A stretch of 64,000 bases of DNA from Flectonema sp. DT1601 (GCA_964019425.1 OZ025834.1:1-64000); one strand, 5' to 3'. Positions 1 through 14,551 are shown, counted from the stretch's first letter. A program made the numbers and translations. The notes: generated by a model from the sequence alone, not told the origin.

Positions 1-1341
1 GGTTTGCGGGTTTGCGGGTTTGCGGGTTTGCGGGTTTGCGGGTTTGCGGGTTTGCGGGTTTGCGGGTTTGCGGGTTTGCGGGTTTGCGGGTTTGCGGGTT
101 TGCGGGTTTGCGGGTTTGCGGGTTTGCGGGTTTGCGGGTTTGCGGGTTTGCGGGTTTGCGGGTTTGCGGGTTTGCGGGTTTGCGGGTTTGCGGGTTTGCG
201 GGTTTGCGGGTTTGCGGGTTTGCGGGTTTGCGGGTTTGCGGGTTTGCGGGTTTGCGGGTTTGCGGGTTTGCGGGTTTGCGGGTTTGCGGGTTTGCGGGTT
301 TGCGGGTTTGCGGGTTTGCGGGTTTGCGGGTTTGCGGGTTTGCGGGTTTGCGGGTTTGCGGGTTTGCGGGTTTGCGGGTTTGCGGGTTTGCGGGTTTGCG
401 GGTTTGCGGGTTTGCGGGTTTGCGGGTTTGCGGGTTTGCGGGTTTGCGGGTTTGCGGGTTTGCGGGTTTGCGGGTTTGCGGGTTTGCGGGTTTGCGGGTT
501 TGCGGGTTTGCGGGTTTGCGGGTTTGCGGGTTTGCGGGTTTGCGGGTTTGCGGGTTTGCGGGTTTGCGGGTTTGCGGGTTTGCGGGTTTGCGGGTTTGCG
601 GGTTTGCGGGTTTGCGGGTTTGCGGGTTTGCGGGTTTGCGGGTTTGCGGGTTTGCGGGTTTGCGGGTTTGCGGGTTTGCGGGTTTGCGGGTTTGCGGGTT
701 TGCGGGTTTGCGGGTTTGCGGGTTTGCGGGTTTGCGGGTTTGCGGGTTTGCGGGTTTGCGGGTTTGCGGGTTTGCGGGTTTGCGGGTTTGCGGGTTTGCG
801 GGTTTGCGGGTTTGCGGGTTTGCGGGTTTGCGGGTTTGCGGGTTTGCGGGTTTGCGGGTTTGCGGGTTTGCGGGTTTGCGGGTTTGCGGGTTTGCGGGTT
901 TGCGGGTTTGCGGGTTTGCGGGTTTGCGGGTTTGCGGGTTTGCGGGTTTGCGGGTTTGCGGGTTTGCGGGTTTGCGGGTTTGCGGGTTTGCGGGTTTGCG
1001 GGTTTGCGGGTTTGCGGGTTTGCGGGTTTGCGGGTTTGCGGGTTTGCGGGTTTGCGGGTTTGCGGGTTTGCGGGTTTGCGGGTTTGCGGGTTTGCGGGTT
1101 TGCGGGTTTGCGGGTTTGCGGGTTTGCGGGTTTGCGGGTTTGCGGGTTTGCGGGTTTGCGGGTTTGCGGGTTTGCGGGTTTGCGGGTTTGCGGGTTTGCG
1201 GGTTTGCGGGTTTGCGGGTTTGCGGGTTTGCGAGTTTGCGGGTTTGCGGGTTTGCGGGTTTGCGGGTTTGCGGGTTTGCGGGTTTGCGGGTTTGCGGGTT
1301 TGCGGGTTTGCGGGTTTGCGGGTTTGCGGGTTTGCGGGTTT
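1..1341. repeat. 8-bp G-rich minisatellite (unit GGGTTTGC), about 167 copies
   Basis: The first 1341 bases are an uninterrupted tandem array of an 8-base unit written GGGTTTGC on the plus strand. I saw one substitution, a G to A at about 1233. The unit has no stop codon in any plus frame, so three long open frames encoding an Arg-Val-Cys-Gly-Phe-Ala-Gly-Leu repeat run through it; these are artefacts of the period and not genes. Each unit carries a run of three G with five-base spacers, a classic G-quadruplex spacing. The unit resembles telomeric repeats of the TTTAGGG type, but the G-rich strand points into the window, opposite to a normal left chromosome end. Confidence 0.97.
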
Positions 1342-4300
1342 TTCCCACGTGAGCTTTAACATTAACACATAGGAGCGGCGAAAATTACGTCTTTCGGGGA
1401 AGAAAGCCAAAAAAAAAAATATATTAAAAATTTTTTACGTAAAAATAGGAAACACGGTAAGTCTTTGTACATTTTCTTCTACTTGGCAAACACAAGTCCA
1501 CGGACAATAAAAAAACCCCAAAGGAAGAAAATTCTTCCAAAGAGGTTAGCTAAATATCCCAAGCAAGCTCGGATGTTGAGACTGTACCAATAAAGTACAG
1601 AAACTGTAGCTTTAGAATCGTTGGTTAACCTTAAAAAGCAGTTACCCCAGGTAATTAGAAATTGTGTGGCTTTTAGAACTACCGGCCAGAACTGGCAGGA
1701 ATGCTTGCTTGCGGGTAGGGAAGTAAGGGAAAAAGCCTGCAAGCACCCGGGGTTCCCACGTGAGCTTTAACATTAACACATAGGAGCGGCGAAAATTACG
1801 TCTTTCGGGGAAGAAAGCCAAAAAAAAAAATATATTAAAAATTTTTTACGTAAAAATAGGAAACACGGTAAGTCTTTGTACATTTTCTTCTACTTGGCAA
1901 ACACAAGTCCACGGACAATAAAAAAACCCCAAAGGAAGAAAATTCTTCCAAAGAGGTTAGCTAAATATCCCAAGCAAGCTCGGATGTTGAGACTGTACCA
2001 ATAAAGTACAGAAACTGTAGCTTTAGAATCGTTGGTTAACCTTAAAAAGCAGTTACCCCAGGTAATTAGAAATTGTGTGGCTTTTAGAACTACCGGCCAG
2101 AACTGGCAGGAATGCTTGCTTGCGGGTAGGGAAGTAAGGGAAAAAGCCTGCAAGCACCCGGGGTTCCCACGTGAGCTTTAACATTAACACATAGGAGCGG
2201 CGAAAATTACGTCTTTCGGGGAAGAAAGCCAAAAAAAAAAATATATTAAAAATTTTTTACGTAAAAATAGGAAACACGGTAAGTCTTTGTACATTTTCTT
2301 CTACTTGGCAAACACAAGTCCACGGACAATAAAAAAACCCCAAAGGAAGAAAATTCTTCCAAAGAGGTTAGCTAAATATCCCAAGCAAGCTCGGATGTTG
2401 AGACTGTACCAATAAAGTACAGAAACTGTAGCTTTAGAATCGTTGGTTAACCTTAAAAAGCAGTTACCCCAGGTAATTAGAAATTGTGTGGCTTTTAGAA
2501 CTACCGGCCAGAACTGGCAGGAATGCTTGCTTGCGGGTAGGGAAGTAAGGGAAAAAGCCTGCAAGCACCCGGGGTTCCCACGTGAGCTTTAACATTAACA
2601 CATAGGAGCGGCGAAAATTACGTCTTTCGGGGAAGAAAGCCAAAAAAAAAAATATATTAAAAATTTTTTACGTAAAAATAGGAAACACGGTAAGTCTTTG
2701 TACATTTTCTTCTACTTGGCAAACACAAGTCCACGGACAATAAAAAAACCCCAAAGGAAGAAAATTCTTCCAAAGAGGTTAGCTAAATATCCCAAGCAAG
2801 CTCGGATGTTGAGACTGTACCAATAAAGTACAGAAACTGTAGCTTTAGAATCGTTGGTTAACCTTAAAAAGCAGTTACCCCAGGTAATTAGAAATTGTGT
2901 GGCTTTTAGAACTACCGGCCAGAACTGGCAGGAATGCTTGCTTGCGGGTAGGGAAGTAAGGGAAAAAGCCTGCAAGCACCCGGGGTTCCCACGTGAGCTT
3001 TAACATTAACACATAGGAGCGGCGAAAATTACGTCTTTCGGGGAAGAAAGCCAAAAAAAAAAATATATTAAAAATTTTTTACGTAAAAATAGGAAACACG
3101 GTAAGTCTTTGTACATTTTCTTCTACTTGGCAAACACAAGTCCACGGACAATAAAAAAACCCCAAAGGAAGAAAATTCTTCCAAAGAGGTTAGCTAAATA
3201 TCCCAAGCAAGCTCGGATGTTGAGACTGTACCAATAAAGTACAGAAACTGTAGCTTTAGAATCGTTGGTTAACCTTAAAAAGCAGTTACCCCAGGTAATT
3301 AGAAATTGTGTGGCTTTTAGAACTACCGGCCAGAACTGGCAGGAATGCTTGCTTGCGGGTAGGGAAGTAAGGGAAAAAGCCTGCAAGCACCCGGGGTTCC
3401 CACGTGAGCTTTAACATTAACACATAGGAGCGGCGAAAATTACGTCTTTCGGGGAAGAAAGCCAAAAAAAAAAATATATTAAAAATTTTTTACGTAAAAA
3501 TAGGAAACACGGTAAGTCTTTGTACATTTTCTTCTACTTGGCAAACACAAGTCCACGGACAATAAAAAAACCCCAAAGGAAGAAAATTCTTCCAAAGAGG
3601 TTAGCTAAATATCCCAAGCAAGCTCGGATGTTGAGACTGTACCAATAAAGTACAGAAACTGTAGCTTTAGAATCGTTGGTTAACCTTAAAAAGCAGTTAC
3701 CCCAGGTAATTAGAAATTGTGTGGCTTTTAGAACTACCGGCCAGAACTGGCAGGAATGCTTGCTTGCGGGTAGGGAAGTAAGGGAAAAAGCCTGCAAGCA
3801 CCCGGGGTTCCCACGTGAGCTTTAACATTAACACATAGGAGCGGCGAAAATTACGTCTTTCGGGGAAGAAAGCCAAAAAAAAAAATATATTAAAAATTTT
3901 TTACGTAAAAATAGGAAACACGGTAAGTCTTTGTACATTTTCTTCTACTTGGCAAACACAAGTCCACGGACAATAAAAAAACCCCAAAGGAAGAAAATTC
4001 TTCCAAAGAGGTTAGCTAAATATCCCAAGCAAGCTCGGATGTTGAGACTGTACCAATAAAGTACAGAAACTGTAGCTTTAGAATCGTTGGTTAACCTTAA
4101 AAAGCAGTTACCCCAGGTAATTAGAAATTGTGTGGCTTTTAGAACTACCGGCCAGAACTGGCAGGAATGCTTGCTTGCGGGTAGGGAAGTAAGGGAAAAA
4201 GCCTGCAAGCACCCGGGGTTCCCACGTGAGCTTTAACATTAACACATAGGAGCGGCGAAAATTACGTCTTTCGGGGAAGAAAGCCAAAAAAAAAAATATA

Positions 4301-7300
4301 TTAAAAATTTTTTACGTAAAAATAGGAAACACGGTAAGTCTTTGTACATTTTCTTCTACTTGGCAAACACAAGTCCACGGACAATAAAAAAACCCCAAAG
4401 GAAGAAAATTCTTCCAAAGAGGTTAGCTAAATATCCCAAGCAAGCTCGGATGTTGAGACTGTACCAATAAAGTACAGAAACTGTAGCTTTAGAATCGTTG
4501 GTTAACCTTAAAAAGCAGTTACCCCAGGTAATTAGAAATTGTGTGGCTTTTAGAACTACCGGCCAGAACTGGCAGGAATGCTTGCTTGCGGGTAGGGAAG
4601 TAAGGGAAAAAGCCTGCAAGCACCCGGGGTTCCCACGTGAGCTTTAACATTAACACATAGGAGCGGCGAAAATTACGTCTTTCGGGGAAGAAAGCCAAAA
4701 AAAAAAATATATTAAAAATTTTTTACGTAAAAATAGGAAACACGGTAAGTCTTTGTACATTTTCTTCTACTTGGCAAACACAAGTCCACGGACAATAAAA
4801 AAACCCCAAAGGAAGAAAATTCTTCCAAAGAGGTTAGCTAAATATCCCAAGCAAGCTCGGATGTTGAGACTGTACCAATAAAGTACAGAAACTGTAGCTT
4901 TAGAATCGTTGGTTAACCTTAAAAAGCAGTTACCCCAGGTAATTAGAAATTGTGTGGCTTTTAGAACTACCGGCCAGAACTGGCAGGAATGCTTGCTTGC
5001 GGGTAGGGAAGTAAGGGAAAAAGCCTGCAAGCACCCGGGGTTCCCACGTGAGCTTTAACATTAACACATAGGAGCGGCGAAAATTACGTCTTTCGGGGAA
5101 GAAAGCCAAAAAAAAAAATATATTAAAAATTTTTTACGTAAAAATAGGAAACACGGTAAGTCTTTGTACATTTTCTTCTACTTGGCAAACACAAGTCCAC
5201 GGACAATAAAAAAACCCCAAAGGAAGAAAATTCTTCCAAAGAGGTTAGCTAAATATCCCAAGCAAGCTCGGATGTTGAGACTGTACCAATAAAGTACAGA
5301 AACTGTAGCTTTAGAATCGTTGGTTAACCTTAAAAAGCAGTTACCCCAGGTAATTAGAAATTGTGTGGCTTTTAGAACTACCGGCCAGAACTGGCAGGAA
5401 TGCTTGCTTGCGGGTAGGGAAGTAAGGGAAAAAGCCTGCAAGCACCCGGGGTTCCCACGTGAGCTTTAACATTAACACATAGGAGCGGCGAAAATTACGT
5501 CTTTCGGGGAAGAAAGCCAAAAAAAAAAATATATTAAAAATTTTTTACGTAAAAATAGGAAACACGGTAAGTCTTTGTACATTTTCTTCTACTTGGCAAA
5601 CACAAGTCCACGGACAATAAAAAAACCCCAAAGGAAGAAAATTCTTCCAAAGAGGTTAGCTAAATATCCCAAGCAAGCTCGGATGTTGAGACTGTACCAA
5701 TAAAGTACAGAAACTGTAGCTTTAGAATCGTTGGTTAACCTTAAAAAGCAGTTACCCCAGGTAATTAGAAATTGTGTGGCTTTTAGAACTACCGGCCAGA
5801 ACTGGCAGGAATGCTTGCTTGCGGGTAGGGAAGTAAGGGAAAAAGCCTGCAAGCACCCGGGGTTCCCACGTGAGCTTTAACATTAACACATAGGAGCGGC
5901 GAAAATTACGTCTTTCGGGGAAGAAAGCCAAAAAAAAAAATATATTAAAAATTTTTTACGTAAAAATAGGAAACACGGTAAGTCTTTGTACATTTTCTTC
6001 TACTTGGCAAACACAAGTCCACGGACAATAAAAAAACCCCAAAGGAAGAAAATTCTTCCAAAGAGGTTAGCTAAATATCCCAAGCAAGCTCGGATGTTGA
6101 GACTGTACCAATAAAGTACAGAAACTGTAGCTTTAGAATCGTTGGTTAACCTTAAAAAGCAGTTACCCCAGGTAATTAGAAATTGTGTGGCTTTTAGAAC
6201 TACCGGCCAGAACTGGCAGGAATGCTTGCTTGCGGGTAGGGAAGTAAGGGAAAAAGCCTGCAAGCACCCGGGGTTCCCACGTGAGCTTTAACATTAACAC
6301 ATAGGAGCGGCGAAAATTACGTCTTTCGGGGAAGAAAGCCAAAAAAAAAAATATATTAAAAATTTTTTACGTAAAAATAGGAAACACGGTAAGTCTTTGT
6401 ACATTTTCTTCTACTTGGCAAACACAAGTCCACGGACAATAAAAAAACCCCAAAGGAAGAAAATTCTTCCAAAGAGGTTAGCTAAATATCCCAAGCAAGC
6501 TCGGATGTTGAGACTGTACCAATAAAGTACAGAAACTGTAGCTTTAGAATCGTTGGTTAACCTTAAAAAGCAGTTACCCCAGGTAATTAGAAATTGTGTG
6601 GCTTTTAGAACTACCGGCCAGAACTGGCAGGAATGCTTGCTTGCGGGTAGGGAAGTAAGGGAAAAAGCCTGCAAGCACCCGGGGTTCCCACGTGAGCTTT
6701 AACATTAACACATAGGAGCGGCGAAAATTACGTCTTTCGGGGAAGAAAGCCAAAAAAAAAAATATATTAAAAATTTTTTACGTAAAAATAGGAAACACGG
6801 TAAGTCTTTGTACATTTTCTTCTACTTGGCAAACACAAGTCCACGGACAATAAAAAAACCCCAAAGGAAGAAAATTCTTCCAAAGAGGTTAGCTAAATAT
6901 CCCAAGCAAGCTCGGATGTTGAGACTGTACCAATAAAGTACAGAAACTGTAGCTTTAGAATCGTTGGTTAACCTTAAAAAGCAGTTACCCCAGGTAATTA
7001 GAAATTGTGTGGCTTTTAGAACTACCGGCCAGAACTGGCAGGAATGCTTGCTTGCGGGTAGGGAAGTAAGGGAAAAAGCCTGCAAGCACCCGGGGTTCCC
7101 ACGTGAGCTTTAACATTAACACATAGGAGCGGCGAAAATTACGTCTTTCGGGGAAGAAAGCCAAAAAAAAAAATATATTAAAAATTTTTTACGTAAAAAT
7201 AGGAAACACGGTAAGTCTTTGTACATTTTCTTCTACTTGGCAAACACAAGTCCACGGACAATAAAAAAACCCCAAAGGAAGAAAATTCTTCCAAAGAGGT

Positions 7301-10300
7301 TAGCTAAATATCCCAAGCAAGCTCGGATGTTGAGACTGTACCAATAAAGTACAGAAACTGTAGCTTTAGAATCGTTGGTTAACCTTAAAAAGCAGTTACC
7401 CCAGGTAATTAGAAATTGTGTGGCTTTTAGAACTACCGGCCAGAACTGGCAGGAATGCTTGCTTGCGGGTAGGGAAGTAAGGGAAAAAGCCTGCAAGCAC
7501 CCGGGGTTCCCACGTGAGCTTTAACATTAACACATAGGAGCGGCGAAAATTACGTCTTTCGGGGAAGAAAGCCAAAAAAAAAAATATATTAAAAATTTTT
7601 TACGTAAAAATAGGAAACACGGTAAGTCTTTGTACATTTTCTTCTACTTGGCAAACACAAGTCCACGGACAATAAAAAAACCCCAAAGGAAGAAAATTCT
7701 TCCAAAGAGGTTAGCTAAATATCCCAAGCAAGCTCGGATGTTGAGACTGTACCAATAAAGTACAGAAACTGTAGCTTTAGAATCGTTGGTTAACCTTAAA
7801 AAGCAGTTACCCCAGGTAATTAGAAATTGTGTGGCTTTTAGAACTACCGGCCAGAACTGGCAGGAATGCTTGCTTGCGGGTAGGGAAGTAAGGGAAAAAG
7901 CCTGCAAGCACCCGGGGTTCCCACGTGAGCTTTAACATTAACACATAGGAGCGGCGAAAATTACGTCTTTCGGGGAAGAAAGCCAAAAAAAAAAATATAT
8001 TAAAAATTTTTTACGTAAAAATAGGAAACACGGTAAGTCTTTGTACATTTTCTTCTACTTGGCAAACACAAGTCCACGGACAATAAAAAAACCCCAAAGG
8101 AAGAAAATTCTTCCAAAGAGGTTAGCTAAATATCCCAAGCAAGCTCGGATGTTGAGACTGTACCAATAAAGTACAGAAACTGTAGCTTTAGAATCGTTGG
8201 TTAACCTTAAAAAGCAGTTACCCCAGGTAATTAGAAATTGTGTGGCTTTTAGAACTACCGGCCAGAACTGGCAGGAATGCTTGCTTGCGGGTAGGGAAGT
8301 AAGGGAAAAAGCCTGCAAGCACCCGGGGTTCCCACGTGAGCTTTAACATTAACACATAGGAGCGGCGAAAATTACGTCTTTCGGGGAAGAAAGCCAAAAA
8401 AAAAAATATATTAAAAATTTTTTACGTAAAAATAGGAAACACGGTAAGTCTTTGTACATTTTCTTCTACTTGGCAAACACAAGTCCACGGACAATAAAAA
8501 AACCCCAAAGGAAGAAAATTCTTCCAAAGAGGTTAGCTAAATATCCCAAGCAAGCTCGGATGTTGAGACTGTACCAATAAAGTACAGAAACTGTAGCTTT
8601 AGAATCGTTGGTTAACCTTAAAAAGCAGTTACCCCAGGTAATTAGAAATTGTGTGGCTTTTAGAACTACCGGCCAGAACTGGCAGGAATGCTTGCTTGCG
8701 GGTAGGGAAGTAAGGGAAAAAGCCTGCAAGCACCCGGGGTTCCCACGTGAGCTTTAACATTAACACATAGGAGCGGCGAAAATTACGTCTTTCGGGGAAG
8801 AAAGCCAAAAAAAAAAATATATTAAAAATTTTTTACGTAAAAATAGGAAACACGGTAAGTCTTTGTACATTTTCTTCTACTTGGCAAACACAAGTCCACG
8901 GACAATAAAAAAACCCCAAAGGAAGAAAATTCTTCCAAAGAGGTTAGCTAAATATCCCAAGCAAGCTCGGATGTTGAGACTGTACCAATAAAGTACAGAA
9001 ACTGTAGCTTTAGAATCGTTGGTTAACCTTAAAAAGCAGTTACCCCAGGTAATTAGAAATTGTGTGGCTTTTAGAACTACCGGCCAGAACTGGCAGGAAT
9101 GCTTGCTTGCGGGTAGGGAAGTAAGGGAAAAAGCCTGCAAGCACCCGGGGTTCCCACGTGAGCTTTAACATTAACACATAGGAGCGGCGAAAATTACGTC
9201 TTTCGGGGAAGAAAGCCAAAAAAAAAAATATATTAAAAATTTTTTACGTAAAAATAGGAAACACGGTAAGTCTTTGTACATTTTCTTCTACTTGGCAAAC
9301 ACAAGTCCACGGACAATAAAAAAACCCCAAAGGAAGAAAATTCTTCCAAAGAGGTTAGCTAAATATCCCAAGCAAGCTCGGATGTTGAGACTGTACCAAT
9401 AAAGTACAGAAACTGTAGCTTTAGAATCGTTGGTTAACCTTAAAAAGCAGTTACCCCAGGTAATTAGAAATTGTGTGGCTTTTAGAACTACCGGCCAGAA
9501 CTGGCAGGAATGCTTGCTTGCGGGTAGGGAAGTAAGGGAAAAAGCCTGCAAGCACCCGGGGTTCCCACGTGAGCTTTAACATTAACACATAGGAGCGGCG
9601 AAAATTACGTCTTTCGGGGAAGAAAGCCAAAAAAAAAAATATATTAAAAATTTTTTACGTAAAAATAGGAAACACGGTAAGTCTTTGTACATTTTCTTCT
9701 ACTTGGCAAACACAAGTCCACGGACAATAAAAAAACCCCAAAGGAAGAAAATTCTTCCAAAGAGGTTAGCTAAATATCCCAAGCAAGCTCGGATGTTGAG
9801 ACTGTACCAATAAAGTACAGAAACTGTAGCTTTAGAATCGTTGGTTAACCTTAAAAAGCAGTTACCCCAGGTAATTAGAAATTGTGTGGCTTTTAGAACT
9901 ACCGGCCAGAACTGGCAGGAATGCTTGCTTGCGGGTAGGGAAGTAAGGGAAAAAGCCTGCAAGCACCCGGGGTTCCCACGTGAGCTTTAACATTAACACA
10001 TAGGAGCGGCGAAAATTACGTCTTTCGGGGAAGAAAGCCAAAAAAAAAAATATATTAAAAATTTTTTACGTAAAAATAGGAAACACGGTAAGTCTTTGTA
10101 CATTTTCTTCTACTTGGCAAACACAAGTCCACGGACAATAAAAAAACCCCAAAGGAAGAAAATTCTTCCAAAGAGGTTAGCTAAATATCCCAAGCAAGCT
10201 CGGATGTTGAGACTGTACCAATAAAGTACAGAAACTGTAGCTTTAGAATCGTTGGTTAACCTTAAAAAGCAGTTACCCCAGGTAATTAGAAATTGTGTGG

Positions 10301-13300
10301 CTTTTAGAACTACCGGCCAGAACTGGCAGGAATGCTTGCTTGCGGGTAGGGAAGTAAGGGAAAAAGCCTGCAAGCACCCGGGGTTCCCACGTGAGCTTTA
10401 ACATTAACACATAGGAGCGGCGAAAATTACGTCTTTCGGGGAAGAAAGCCAAAAAAAAAAATATATTAAAAATTTTTTACGTAAAAATAGGAAACACGGT
10501 AAGTCTTTGTACATTTTCTTCTACTTGGCAAACACAAGTCCACGGACAATAAAAAAACCCCAAAGGAAGAAAATTCTTCCAAAGAGGTTAGCTAAATATC
10601 CCAAGCAAGCTCGGATGTTGAGACTGTACCAATAAAGTACAGAAACTGTAGCTTTAGAATCGTTGGTTAACCTTAAAAAGCAGTTACCCCAGGTAATTAG
10701 AAATTGTGTGGCTTTTAGAACTACCGGCCAGAACTGGCAGGAATGCTTGCTTGCGGGTAGGGAAGTAAGGGAAAAAGCCTGCAAGCACCCGGGGTTCCCA
10801 CGTGAGCTTTAACATTAACACATAGGAGCGGCGAAAATTACGTCTTTCGGGGAAGAAAGCCAAAAAAAAAAATATATTAAAAATTTTTTACGTAAAAATA
10901 GGAAACACGGTAAGTCTTTGTACATTTTCTTCTACTTGGCAAACACAAGTCCACGGACAATAAAAAAACCCCAAAGGAAGAAAATTCTTCCAAAGAGGTT
11001 AGCTAAATATCCCAAGCAAGCTCGGATGTTGAGACTGTACCAATAAAGTACAGAAACTGTAGCTTTAGAATCGTTGGTTAACCTTAAAAAGCAGTTACCC
11101 CAGGTAATTAGAAATTGTGTGGCTTTTAGAACTACCGGCCAGAACTGGCAGGAATGCTTGCTTGCGGGTAGGGAAGTAAGGGAAAAAGCCTGCAAGCACC
11201 CGGGGTTCCCACGTGAGCTTTAACATTAACACATAGGAGCGGCGAAAATTACGTCTTTCGGGGAAGAAAGCCAAAAAAAAAAATATATTAAAAATTTTTT
11301 ACGTAAAAATAGGAAACACGGTAAGTCTTTGTACATTTTCTTCTACTTGGCAAACACAAGTCCACGGACAATAAAAAAACCCCAAAGGAAGAAAATTCTT
11401 CCAAAGAGGTTAGCTAAATATCCCAAGCAAGCTCGGATGTTGAGACTGTACCAATAAAGTACAGAAACTGTAGCTTTAGAATCGTTGGTTAACCTTAAAA
11501 AGCAGTTACCCCAGGTAATTAGAAATTGTGTGGCTTTTAGAACTACCGGCCAGAACTGGCAGGAATGCTTGCTTGCGGGTAGGGAAGTAAGGGAAAAAGC
11601 CTGCAAGCACCCGGGGTTCCCACGTGAGCTTTAACATTAACACATAGGAGCGGCGAAAATTACGTCTTTCGGGGAAGAAAGCCAAAAAAAAAAATATATT
11701 AAAAATTTTTTACGTAAAAATAGGAAACACGGTAAGTCTTTGTACATTTTCTTCTACTTGGCAAACACAAGTCCACGGACAATAAAAAAACCCCAAAGGA
11801 AGAAAATTCTTCCAAAGAGGTTAGCTAAATATCCCAAGCAAGCTCGGATGTTGAGACTGTACCAATAAAGTACAGAAACTGTAGCTTTAGAATCGTTGGT
11901 TAACCTTAAAAAGCAGTTACCCCAGGTAATTAGAAATTGTGTGGCTTTTAGAACTACCGGCCAGAACTGGCAGGAATGCTTGCTTGCGGGTAGGGAAGTA
12001 AGGGAAAAAGCCTGCAAGCACCCGGGGTTCCCACGTGAGCTTTAACATTAACACATAGGAGCGGCGAAAATTACGTCTTTCGGGGAAGAAAGCCAAAAAA
12101 AAAAATATATTAAAAATTTTTTACGTAAAAATAGGAAACACGGTAAGTCTTTGTACATTTTCTTCTACTTGGCAAACACAAGTCCACGGACAATAAAAAA
12201 ACCCCAAAGGAAGAAAATTCTTCCAAAGAGGTTAGCTAAATATCCCAAGCAAGCTCGGATGTTGAGACTGTACCAATAAAGTACAGAAACTGTAGCTTTA
12301 GAATCGTTGGTTAACCTTAAAAAGCAGTTACCCCAGGTAATTAGAAATTGTGTGGCTTTTAGAACTACCGGCCAGAACTGGCAGGAATGCTTGCTTGCGG
12401 GTAGGGAAGTAAGGGAAAAAGCCTGCAAGCACCCGGGGTTCCCACGTGAGCTTTAACATTAACACATAGGAGCGGCGAAAATTACGTCTTTCGGGGAAGA
12501 AAGCCAAAAAAAAAAATATATTAAAAATTTTTTACGTAAAAATAGGAAACACGGTAAGTCTTTGTACATTTTCTTCTACTTGGCAAACACAAGTCCACGG
12601 ACAATAAAAAAACCCCAAAGGAAGAAAATTCTTCCAAAGAGGTTAGCTAAATATCCCAAGCAAGCTCGGATGTTGAGACTGTACCAATAAAGTACAGAAA
12701 CTGTAGCTTTAGAATCGTTGGTTAACCTTAAAAAGCAGTTACCCCAGGTAATTAGAAATTGTGTGGCTTTTAGAACTACCGGCCAGAACTGGCAGGAATG
12801 CTTGCTTGCGGGTAGGGAAGTAAGGGAAAAAGCCTGCAAGCACCCGGGGTTCCCACGTGAGCTTTAACATTAACACATAGGAGCGGCGAAAATTACGTCT
12901 TTCGGGGAAGAAAGCCAAAAAAAAAAATATATTAAAAATTTTTTACGTAAAAATAGGAAACACGGTAAGTCTTTGTACATTTTCTTCTACTTGGCAAACA
13001 CAAGTCCACGGACAATAAAAAAACCCCAAAGGAAGAAAATTCTTCCAAAGAGGTTAGCTAAATATCCCAAGCAAGCTCGGATGTTGAGACTGTACCAATA
13101 AAGTACAGAAACTGTAGCTTTAGAATCGTTGGTTAACCTTAAAAAGCAGTTACCCCAGGTAATTAGAAATTGTGTGGCTTTTAGAACTACCGGCCAGAAC
13201 TGGCAGGAATGCTTGCTTGCGGGTAGGGAAGTAAGGGAAAAAGCCTGCAAGCACCCGGGGTTCCCACGTGAGCTTTAACATTAACACATAGGAGCGGCGA

Positions 13301-14551
13301 AAATTACGTCTTTCGGGGAAGAAAGCCAAAAAAAAAAATATATTAAAAATTTTTTACGTAAAAATAGGAAACACGGTAAGTCTTTGTACATTTTCTTCTA
13401 CTTGGCAAACACAAGTCCACGGACAATAAAAAAACCCCAAAGGAAGAAAATTCTTCCAAAGAGGTTAGCTAAATATCCCAAGCAAGCTCGGATGTTGAGA
13501 CTGTACCAATAAAGTACAGAAACTGTAGCTTTAGAATCGTTGGTTAACCTTAAAAAGCAGTTACCCCAGGTAATTAGAAATTGTGTGGCTTTTAGAACTA
13601 CCGGCCAGAACTGGCAGGAATGCTTGCTTGCGGGTAGGGAAGTAAGGGAAAAAGCCTGCAAGCACCCGGGGTTCCCACGTGAGCTTTAACATTAACACAT
13701 AGGAGCGGCGAAAATTACGTCTTTCGGGGAAGAAAGCCAAAAAAAAAAATATATTAAAAATTTTTTACGTAAAAATAGGAAACACGGTAAGTCTTTGTAC
13801 ATTTTCTTCTACTTGGCAAACACAAGTCCACGGACAATAAAAAAACCCCAAAGGAAGAAAATTCTTCCAAAGAGGTTAGCTAAATATCCCAAGCAAGCTC
13901 GGATGTTGAGACTGTACCAATAAAGTACAGAAACTGTAGCTTTAGAATCGTTGGTTAACCTTAAAAAGCAGTTACCCCAGGTAATTAGAAATTGTGTGGC
14001 TTTTAGAACTACCGGCCAGAACTGGCAGGAATGCTTGCTTGCGGGTAGGGAAGTAAGGGAAAAAGCCTGCAAGCACCCGGGGTTCCCACGTGAGCTTTAA
14101 CATTAACACATAGGAGCGGCGAAAATTACGTCTTTCGGGGAAGAAAGCCAAAAAAAAAAATATATTAAAAATTTTTTACGTAAAAATAGGAAACACGGTA
14201 AGTCTTTGTACATTTTCTTCTACTTGGCAAACACAAGTCCACGGACAATAAAAAAACCCCAAAGGAAGAAAATTCTTCCAAAGAGGTTAGCTAAATATCC
14301 CAAGCAAGCTCGGATGTTGAGACTGTACCAATAAAGTACAGAAACTGTAGCTTTAGAATCGTTGGTTAACCTTAAAAAGCAGTTACCCCAGGTAATTAGA
14401 AATTGTGTGGCTTTTAGAACTACCGGCCAGAACTGGCAGGAATGCTTGCTTGCGGGTAGGGAAGTAAGGGAAAAAGCCTGCAAGCACCCGGGGTTCCCAC
14501 GTGAGCTTTAACATTAACACATAGGAGCGGCGAAAATTACGTCTTTCGGGG
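1342..14551. repeat. 411-bp satellite array, 32 full copies plus a partial 33rd
   Basis: From 1342 the sequence repeats with an exact period of 411 bp. Thirty-two complete units end at 14493 and a 58-base partial unit runs to 14551. The units look identical by eye. Each unit holds a CACGTG palindrome near its start, an A-rich block with an A11 run followed by an AT-rich stretch, and near its end a single copy of the TTGCGGGT core of the neighbouring minisatellite. As 411 is divisible by three, one 87-codon minus-strand frame recurs in every unit. It has no recognisable domain and I do not call it a gene. The array is probably subtelomeric or pericentromeric satellite. Confidence 0.97.

Noticed and set aside
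4-1372. Three overlapping 450-codon frames encoding an eight-residue repeat
   Set aside because: They are the inevitable translation of a stop-free 8-bp repeat in all three frames, and they start on TTG.
1479-14483. Thirty-two identical 87-codon minus-strand frames
   Set aside because: Present only because the 411-bp unit repeats; no domain and no gene signals. Kept as satellite.
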